Shown here: positions 58,256-64,000 of the stretch, one piece after another | How positions within the stretch are numbered: the first letter of the stretch is position 1 | Layout of the letters: every line of letters begins with the position of its first letter | Assembly: GCF_900103875.1 (NCBI RefSeq) | Contig: NZ_LT629705.1 | Span: 4,721,001 to 4,785,000, forward strand | DNA from: Pseudomonas arsenicoxydans | Lineage (GTDB): Bacteria; Pseudomonadota; Gammaproteobacteria; Pseudomonadales; Pseudomonadaceae | Direction: 5' to 3' | DNA: 64,000 nucleotides | Position numbers and translations under genes: made by a program | Notes under the pieces: generated by a model | The model's input: the letters and a program-made list of their open reading frames with translations, nothing else | What the model was told of the DNA's origin: nothing | Databases searched by the model: none

Positions 58256-59443
58256 ATGTCATCGCAGCAATTGCCCCTGCAAAGCTCCATGGCGATCACC
58301 CTGCAGATCGTCTCCATCGTTTTTTACACCTTTATTGCCTTCCTCTGCATCGGCCTGCCGATTGCGGTGTTGCCGGGCTACGTCCATGAGCAGTTGGGTT
58401 TCAGCGCAATCATCGCGGGCCTGACCATTGGCTCGCAATACCTGGCCACCTTGCTCAGTCGCCCGATGGCCGGGCGCATGTCGGACACCATCGGCACCAA
58501 ACGGGCGATTGTCTACGGGTTGTCGGGGATCGTGTTGAGCGGCGTTCTGACGCTGATTTCAACCTTGCTGCAAAGCTACCCGTTGCCAAGTTTGCTGATC
58601 CTCATTGCCGGTCGCTTATTGCTGGGGATCGCACAAGGATTGATCGGAGTGGGCACGATCAGTTGGTGCATGGGCCAGGTCGGCGTCGAACACACTGCCC
58701 GTTCGATTTCGTGGAACGGCATCGCGTCCTACGGCGCCATCGCCATCGGCGCGCCCTTGGGCGTGGTGATGGTCGGTGAATATGGCTTCGCCAGCCTGGG
58801 GATTGTGTTGTCACTGTTGGCTCTGGCGGCGTTACTGCTGATCCGCAACAAACCTTCCGTGCCGGTGATTCGCGGGGAGCGCCTGCCGTTCTGGGCGGTG
58901 TTCGGGCGGATCGCTCCGTTTGGTGCCAGCCTGAGCCTGGCTTCGATCGGTTACGGCACCCTGACCACCTTTATCACGCTTTATTACATCAGTCGCGGCT
59001 GGGCCGGCGCTGCTTATTGCCTCACGGTGTTTGGCGTGTGCTTCATTCTTGCGCGGCTGCTGTTCATCTCCAGCATCAGCCGCTTCGGGGGCTTCACCTC
59101 GGCCATCGCCTGCATGACCATCGAAACCCTGGGCCTGGTGCTGCTGTGGCTCGCGCCCTCGACCGGTTATGCGTTGATCGGCGCCGGGCTGACCGGGTTT
59201 GGTTTATCGCTGGTTTATCCAGCGTTGGGTGTCGAGGCGATCAAACAAGTGCCCAACTCAAGTCGCGGCGCGGGCTTGAGTGCTTATGCGGTGTTTTTCG
59301 ATCTGGCGCTGGCGATTGCCGGGCCGCTGATGGGTGCGGTCGCGTTGAACCTGGGGTATTCGTGGATCTTCTTCAGCGCGGCGTTGCTGTCAGTGACGGG
59401 CCTCGGCTTGACGCTGCTACTAAAACGTCGCGCAATGGTCTGA
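58256..59443 (+). CDS. MFS transporter, YhhS/YfcJ-like efflux protein
   Basis: 395 residues, twelve membrane helices, with the MFS loop 2-3 motif SRPMAGRMSDTIGTKRAI (about 68-85) and an acidic or polar loop repeat in the second half. The start region (LQIVSIVFYTFIAFLCIGLPIAVLPGYVHEQLGF) fits the YhhS/YfcJ group of sugar or drug exporters. Substrate unknown. The ATG at 58256 follows 74 bp after the inverted repeat. Confidence 0.85.
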   Translation: MSSQQLPLQSSMAITLQIVSIVFYTFIAFLCIGLPIAVLPGYVHEQLGFSAIIAGLTIGSQYLATLLSRPMAGRMSDTIGTKRAIVYGLSGIVLSGVLTLISTLLQSYPLPSLLILIAGRLLLGIAQGLIGVGTISWCMGQVGVEHTARSISWNGIASYGAIAIGAPLGVVMVGEYGFASLGIVLSLLALAALLLIRNKPSVPVIRGERLPFWAVFGRIAPFGASLSLASIGYGTLTTFITLYYISRGWAGAAYCLTVFGVCFILARLLFISSISRFGGFTSAIACMTIETLGLVLLWLAPSTGYALIGAGLTGFGLSLVYPALGVEAIKQVPNSSRGAGLSAYAVFFDLALAIAGPLMGAVALNLGYSWIFFSAALLSVTGLGLTLLLKRRAMV

Positions 59444-59477
59444 AACACGCGTAGGACCTACATGGGAGGTGGTGATT

Positions 59478-60515
59478 TCACTGGTCGGCGGTTTGCATGC
59501 CGGCGCGGCTTGGTTTGCCCAGAGCATGCGAGAAGAACCGATCGGCTTCGGACACCATGTTGCGGTGGATGTCTTTGCGGTCGACGCCGTCAGCGTCGGT
59601 GCACAAGGCCGGCATGGCGATGATTTGTTCTTCATTGCACGGCGCCAGGAACACGAAGTGCCCTGCCCCGGCCAGCAGTTTGAAGTCAGGTGCGGTCGGC
59701 AGTTTGCGCGCCAGCGCCGCCGCGTTTTTGTCGTAAGCCACCAGTTTGTCGCCATCACCACTGTAAAGCAGCACGGGCACATGCACGTCGGCCAAAGTCT
59801 GGCGGCCGAATTTCAAACTCAGCGGCGCCATCAGCAGCAATGCATGGACGCGTGGATCGGCCACCGGCCGCAAGTCGTCGCGATCGACGATCAGCTCACC
59901 TTTAGTGTTACAGGCATCGCGGTCGTCCGGGCGTTCCTGGCAATAGCGGCGAAGACGATCCAGGTCAGGCGTGGCGCCGGACAGAATCAACGCCGTCTCG
60001 CCACCCGCCGAGTACCCGATCACGCCGACTTGGTCAGCATTGACGAAAGGCGCGAGCATCGGGTCGCCGAGGGTCGCGGTGATGGCTTCGGAAATCTGGA
60101 TAGGCCGGCCGTACAGGTTGCTTAACGTACCGAGACGGCTGTGGTCTGTGGAGTTGTCGCCGGGATGGATCACCGCCACCACCACAAACCCTTTGCGCGC
60201 CAGAGAGGTCGCGAGGTCGTGCAGGGCCAGCGGGGTTCCGGTGTTGCCGTGGGACAGCATCAGCATCGGGAAACGCCCGATAGCAACCCGGGTGTCTTCG
60301 CCGGCTTCGACGGTGTACCCCTCCAGCAGGCTGGAGTGTTCCCTGTCGCTCGAGGGATAGAACGCGATGGCGCGCATCGGCTGCAAATCCAGAGGGTCGA
60401 GAAAACTCATCTCATGGAAACCGACGCTCCAGTGAGGATGCGGCGCAGGCGCGGCGTGCACTGAATTCAGGCTGCTGAGCAGGCAAATCAGTAACGTTGC
60501 ACAAAGACGCACCAT
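59478..60515 (-). CDS. secreted alpha/beta hydrolase, dienelactone/PAF-acetylhydrolase-like
   Basis: 345 residues with a signal peptide (about 1-21, VHA-APA) and an alpha/beta hydrolase fold: MLMLSHGNTGTPLALHDLA (oxyanion region), nucleophile Ser in VIGYSAGGETALIL, Asp in LLYSGDGDKLVAY, and His in LLAGAGHFVFLAP. A Cys-rich insertion (CQERPDDRDACNTKG) follows the nucleophile. Substrate unknown; probably a periplasmic esterase. Confidence 0.82.
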   Translation of the reverse strand: MVRLCATLLICLLSSLNSVHAAPAPHPHWSVGFHEMSFLDPLDLQPMRAIAFYPSSDREHSSLLEGYTVEAGEDTRVAIGRFPMLMLSHGNTGTPLALHDLATSLARKGFVVVAVIHPGDNSTDHSRLGTLSNLYGRPIQISEAITATLGDPMLAPFVNADQVGVIGYSAGGETALILSGATPDLDRLRRYCQERPDDRDACNTKGELIVDRDDLRPVADPRVHALLLMAPLSLKFGRQTLADVHVPVLLYSGDGDKLVAYDKNAAALARKLPTAPDFKLLAGAGHFVFLAPCNEEQIIAMPALCTDADGVDRKDIHRNMVSEADRFFSHALGKPSRAGMQTADQ

Positions 60516-60675
60516 CGGATGCCCTACCCTTTGTTACTTGACCGGAAAGCCCGTTCTACTCGAAATACCGAGGAAGCGGCCTTGAGCCCGTAATTGCAGC
60601 TACCAAGGTCGTTACAGAACGGGGACGATAACCCTAGACTGCATAACCTGGGCCACAACCTGAAACGGTCAGAAA

Positions 60676-60725
60676 CAAAAAACTCCGTATCTGACACTTG
60701 CGTGATCAGAATACAGAGTTTTTTG
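60676..60725 (-). terminator. terminator of azoR
   Basis: On the minus strand a long stem (AAAAAACTCTGTAT pairing with ATACGGAGTTTTTT, one G-T pair, plus CTGA/TCAG) ends in six T, about 40 bp after the azoR stop. A-runs on both sides make it effective in both directions. Confidence 0.85.
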
Positions 60726-60763
60726 GGGTGTTGCCTGAGCTGTTTGTCGTCTTTACGCAAGCC

Positions 60764-61375
60764 TTACGCGGCGGCGAACAATTGCTCGCTGATTTGCGTG
60801 TGAGCGTCGCTCATGGCCTTGGTGCGCACCTCATCACCGTAAGCCAGGCCGTGGGCACGAACGAACTCGATGTCGGTGATCCCGATGAAGCCGAACAACA
60901 CCTTCAGGTATTCTTCGTGAGCAACACCAGTTGCTTGACCGGCATGCAGGCCGCCGGAGGTGGAGACGATTACGACTTTTTTGCCACCGCACAGGCCTTC
61001 AGGGCCAGCTTCGGTGTAACGGAAGGTCTGACCGGCAACGGCAATGCGATCGATCCAGGCCTTGAGTTGGGTCGGGATGGTGAAGTTGTACATCGGCGCG
61101 GCGATGACGACAGCATCGGCAGCCAGGAACTCGGCCAGGGTGGTAGCGCTCAACTCGGCTTCGTGCTGTTGAGCGGCGTTGCGAAGTTCAGCAGTGGTGC
61201 CTGCGGCGACCAGGGTTGTAGCGGAGAAATGGCTGATGGCATCGGCGGCCAGGTCGCGGTAAGTCACGACAGCAGTAGGTTCCGCGGCTTGCCAGGCTTT
61301 AACGACTTCGCTGCTCAACTGACGGGAAGCCGAGTTGTCACCAAGAATGCTCGAATCGATATGCAACAGTTTCAT
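60764..61375 (-). CDS. azoR: FMN-dependent NADH-azoreductase
   Basis: 203 residues, flavodoxin-like fold: [19 protein letters not shown] (FMN phosphate loop), [22 protein letters not shown] and [12 protein letters not shown], as in AzoR. It reduces azo compounds and quinones. ATG at 61375 with GGAGA upstream is chosen; the frame extends to 61510 over the divergent gap. The LysR gene starts 129 bp away in the opposite direction, a common regulator arrangement for azoR. Confidence 0.92.
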   Translation of the reverse strand: MKLLHIDSSILGDNSASRQLSSEVVKAWQAAEPTAVVTYRDLAADAISHFSATTLVAAGTTAELRNAAQQHEAELSATTLAEFLAADAVVIAAPMYNFTIPTQLKAWIDRIAVAGQTFRYTEAGPEGLCGGKKVVIVSTSGGLHAGQATGVAHEEYLKVLFGFIGITDIEFVRAHGLAYGDEVRTKAMSDAHTQISEQLFAAA

Positions 61376-61504
61376 GTGGGATCTCCAGGTGAGGATCGCC
61401 ACCCGGCGATCTGATGGGGATGATCCTACAGATGAAACCAATAGCTGATTAGCCTGCAATGATGCGATAGTTCGTCTCACTGATAGAACAATCGGACGCC
61501 ATCC

Positions 61505-62413
61505 ATGCAAGACCTCAACGACCTCTACTATTTCGCCAAAGTGGTCGAAGCCGGTGGCTTTGCCGCTGCCGGGCGGCTGCTGGGGATTCCAAAGTCCCGG
61601 TTATCACGGCGTATCGCCGAGCTGGAAGAGCGCCTCGGCGCGCGCCTGCTGCAACGTACCACCCGACAACTGAAGCTGACCGCTGTAGGGGAACGTTATC
61701 TGCGCCACTGTCAGGCCATGCTGCTGGAGGCCGAGATGGCCGATGAGGCCGTGGCCAGTATGTCAAGCGAACCCCGTGGACGCTTGCGGGTGTCTTGCCC
61801 GGTCGGGCTGGCCCACGAAATGCTGCCGTCGGTGATCAGCAAATTTCTGGAAAAATACCCTCAGGTTCAACTGGAAGTGATGCTGCTCAATCGCCGCGTC
61901 GACCTGGTGAACGAGGGTGTCGATGTCGCGCTGCGGGTACGCGAGCTGGGCGATGAGGATCCGTTACTGGTGACACGGCGTTTGCGCCAGGCGCAGATGG
62001 CGATGGTCGCCAGCCCGGCCTTCCTGCATGAGCGCGAGATTAACCATCCCGATGACCTGAAAACCTTGCCGGTGCTCGGCGCGCTGGAAGCGGACCGCCT
62101 GGTGCACATCCGCATGCTTGATCAACAGGGCAAAAGTGTTGAACTGAGCCTGGAAGCGCGATTGGGCATCGACGATTTCATCGTGCGCAAGGCCTGTACC
62201 CTCGCTGGCCAGGGTTTCACGATGCTGCCGATGATGTATTGCGAGCAGGAGCTGGAAAACGGCTCTCTGGTGCAGTTGTTGCCCGATTGGTCACTGCCTG
62301 GCGGCTGGCTGCAAGCGGTCTACCCTCATCGGCGCGGGGTGATGCCGGCGGTACGTGCCTGGCTCGACCATTTGATCGAATCATTCAATATGTGTGGGGA
62401 CCGACTGATATGA
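61505..62413 (+). CDS. LysR-family transcriptional regulator
   Basis: 302 residues, N-terminal winged HTH ([43 protein letters not shown] region, residues 3-46, LysR signature) and C-terminal effector-binding domain. It belongs to the DsdC/CrgA-like subgroup by its PKSRLSRRI helix. Divergent from azoR, so it probably controls azoR in response to quinones or azo compounds. Its stop overlaps the next gene as ATGA. Confidence 0.9.
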   Translation: MQDLNDLYYFAKVVEAGGFAAAGRLLGIPKSRLSRRIAELEERLGARLLQRTTRQLKLTAVGERYLRHCQAMLLEAEMADEAVASMSSEPRGRLRVSCPVGLAHEMLPSVISKFLEKYPQVQLEVMLLNRRVDLVNEGVDVALRVRELGDEDPLLVTRRLRQAQMAMVASPAFLHEREINHPDDLKTLPVLGALEADRLVHIRMLDQQGKSVELSLEARLGIDDFIVRKACTLAGQGFTMLPMMYCEQELENGSLVQLLPDWSLPGGWLQAVYPHRRGVMPAVRAWLDHLIESFNMCGDRLI

Positions 62414-62769
62414 AGGCTGGACGCATGAGCGAAGAGGATGTCGCGCAATTCTGTCTCGCGCTGCCCGGCGCCCGGGAAGACTATAAATGGGGAGGCGTTC
62501 GGGTGTTTTCGATTGCCGGGAACAAGATGTTCGCCTTGCAGAACCTGCGCGGCGATTCCCTCGCGTTCAAGGTCGACAAGGATCTGTTCCTGGGGCACTG
62601 CGACCGTCCGGGGATTCACCCGGCGCCGTATCTGGCGCGGGCGCAGTGGATCATCATGCAAACGCCCTACCCGCTGGCTAGCGAAGAGCTGCAAGGGTTG
62701 TTGCAACGTTCCCACCAATTAGTGGTAAGCAAACTACCCAAGCGCACCCAGATCGGGTTGCTACTGTAA
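62410..62769 (+). CDS. MmcQ/YjbR-family DNA-binding-like protein
   Basis: 119 residues: CLALPGAREDYKWGGVRVFSIAGNKMFAL, then LAFKVDKDLFLGHCDRPGIHPAPYLARAQWI, LASEELQGLLQRSHQLVVSKLPKRTQ (marker blocks). This is the YjbR fold with its helical end, thought to bind nucleic acid, function unproven. ATG 62410 overlaps the LysR stop; an ATG at 62425 is an alternative. Confidence 0.87.
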   Translation: MKAGRMSEEDVAQFCLALPGAREDYKWGGVRVFSIAGNKMFALQNLRGDSLAFKVDKDLFLGHCDRPGIHPAPYLARAQWIIMQTPYPLASEELQGLLQRSHQLVVSKLPKRTQIGLLL

Positions 62770-62780
62770 GGCCTGCTCTT

Positions 62781-63212
62781 TCAGAACAGACGCAACAAGT
62801 TCGCGCCGAGAAACAGCTGGTCGATCCAGAAGACCTGGTGCGCGAGCACAATGAGCCAGAACACCAGCTGATACGAAACCTTGCGGGTCTTGTGCCGAAA
62901 CACTTGCTGGGCCAGCAAGGCACCCGGCCAGCCGCCGGCCAGTTCCACCGCGTGCAGGACGTTCTCCGGGGTACGCCAACTGTCGGCACGCGCCTTGCGC
63001 TTGTCGCTCCAGTACAGAAAGAACGCCAGCACGCTGACGACGCCGTAGGCCGCCAGGGGAATCAGCGAAACCCCGCGCAACCATAACGACATCGAGCCCG
63101 TCAGCGGCAGCGCGCACACGATCGCCAATACCAGCAGTTTCAACCGTGGATACTGGATCCGCTCTCCCCCGGATCGGCGTCCGGGGTTATTGCGCGCGCT
63201 GGAGTCACTCAT
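62781..63212 (-). CDS. DUF1294 membrane protein
   Basis: 143 residues with three or four membrane helices and the DUF1294 motif [19 protein letters not shown], followed by [30 protein letters not shown]. Cold-shock domains often precede DUF1294 in other proteins; not here. ATG at 63212 overlaps the uppP stop (ATGA). Function unknown. Confidence 0.88.
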   Translation of the reverse strand: MSDSSARNNPGRRSGGERIQYPRLKLLVLAIVCALPLTGSMSLWLRGVSLIPLAAYGVVSVLAFFLYWSDKRKARADSWRTPENVLHAVELAGGWPGALLAQQVFRHKTRKVSYQLVFWLIVLAHQVFWIDQLFLGANLLRLF

Positions 63213-64000
63213 GGACGCGCAGCGGCCCAGTCGACCCAACCGAACTGCCAGGTGGCCAGGATGAACAGGCCGAACACGATGCGATACCAGGCGAACGCCG
63301 CGTAACTGTGACTGGCGATGAACTTGAGCAAGGCTTTGACGGCGATCATCGCGAAGATGAACGCGGTCACGAAGCCGATGGCGAACACCGGCAAATCCGC
63401 CGGCACGAACAGGTGACGGTATTTAAAGCCCGAGTACACCGCCGCCGCGACCATGGTCGGCATGGCCAGGAAGAACGAGAACTCGGTTGCGGTCTTGCGC
63501 GACAGCCCGAACAGCAAACCACCAATGATGGTCGAGCCGGAGCGCGAAGTGCCGGGAATCATCGCCAGGCACTGGGCGAAGCCGACTTTCAATGCGTCTT
63601 TCCAAGTGATCTCGTCCACGGTTTCAGCGTGCACTTCATGCTGACGCTGCTCGGCCCACAACATGATGACCCCGCCCACGACCAACGCCGTTGCGACGGT
63701 AATCGGGTTGAACAGGTATTCATGAATGAGGTTGGAAAAGAGTACGCCCAACACCACGGCCGGCATAAAGGCGATCAGCAGGTTGGCAGTGAATCGGCGA
63801 GCGCTGGGTTGCGTCGGCAAACCGGTCACCACGTCGAGGATCTTGCGACGAAATTCCCACACCACCGCCAGGATTGCCCCCAGCTGGATAATGATGTTGA
63901 ACGCAATGGCCCGCTCGCCTCCAAAGTCGAGTAAATCCGCGACAATGATTTGGTGGCCGGTGCTGGAAATGGGCAAAAACTCTGTCAGCCCTTCTACAAC
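63209..64000 (-). CDS. uppP: undecaprenyl-diphosphate phosphatase, 5' end beyond window
   Basis: 263 residues visible, starting inside the conserved [19 protein letters not shown] motif, so only about a dozen N-terminal residues lie outside the window. The second signature [19 protein letters not shown] with the catalytic Arg/Ser is present (about residue 150), with eight membrane helices. It recycles the undecaprenyl carrier for cell-wall synthesis and gives bacitracin tolerance. Coupled to the DUF1294 gene. Confidence 0.95.
   Translation of the reverse strand, partial: VVEGLTEFLPISSTGHQIIVADLLDFGGERAIAFNIIIQLGAILAVVWEFRRKILDVVTGLPTQPSARRFTANLLIAFMPAVVLGVLFSNLIHEYLFNPITVATALVVGGVIMLWAEQRQHEVHAETVDEITWKDALKVGFAQCLAMIPGTSRSGSTIIGGLLFGLSRKTATEFSFFLAMPTMVAAAVYSGFKYRHLFVPADLPVFAIGFVTAFIFAMIAVKALLKFIASHSYAAFAWYRIVFGLFILATWQFGWVDWAAARP

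Noticed and set aside
59478..60515. Plus-strand frames of up to 218 residues in this stretch
   Set aside because: They are antisense to a hydrolase with a signal peptide and full catalytic motifs.

Overview
The window looks like a chromosomal segment of a Pseudomonas from the fluorescens group. The evidence is a complete mannitol operon in the P. fluorescens order (mtlR-EFGKDYZ) with a mannitol dehydrogenase whose catalytic Lys295, Asn300 and His303 fall exactly at the positions known from that species. Several families typical of Pseudomonas (DUF1652, DUF2790, OprD) and REP-type inverted repeats of the genus agree. No rRNA, tRNA, transposase, integrase or CRISPR array was seen.

Layout. 1-2642 (minus): the end of an AaeAXB-like efflux set (HlyD adaptor cut by the window edge, DUF1656, FUSC). 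2825-14383: a signalling cluster with a TPR protein, a two-domain KaiC-like ATPase translationally coupled to a hybrid histidine kinase, and convergent to it a minus-strand run of a 1163-residue hybrid kinase, CheR, CheB, an REC-kinase and a single-domain response regulator, closed by another REC protein at 14027. 14483-17842: a glycosyltransferase and two tandem PI-PLC X-domain proteins. 17923-27519: mannitol regulator, ABC importer and catabolic enzymes, interrupted by REP elements. 27654-28955: an OprD-type porin.

29331-44280 is an orphan type VI secretion (T6SS) spike and effector island. A full-length vgrG is followed by a DUF4123 adaptor, two tandem lipoproteins (candidate immunity) and a class-3-type lipase. 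Then come a roughly 100-bp remnant of vgrG joined in frame to a TsiV/DUF3396-type immunity gene, a 5'-truncated vgrG pseudogene about 1 kb long, a second DUF4123 adaptor, a large frameshifted effector candidate, a secreted Sel1-repeat protein and a truncated copy of it. Three copies of the same vgrG 3' segment therefore punctuate the cargo modules, which suggests module gain and decay by recombination between vgrG copies. The cargo genes are visibly richer in A+T than their surroundings.

44244-64000 is mostly housekeeping and accessory: small DUF proteins, ecotin, a single-domain threonine dehydratase preceded by what reads as a leader-peptide attenuator (48097-47991, minus), a CorA-like protein without GMN, a RimK-family ligase divergent from a GNAT-C39 fusion, a PQQ-type sugar dehydrogenase, Ku, LpxO, an ABC-F protein (YbiT), an MFS transporter, a hydrolase, azoreductase with a divergent LysR regulator, YjbR, DUF1294 and UppP (cut by the window end).

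The most unusual parts are the vgrG-punctuated effector island, the KaiC-like/CheR/CheB/multi-kinase cluster, and the proposed Ile/Thr attenuator of the threonine dehydratase gene. Functional statements rest on motif reading and family knowledge; no database search was run.
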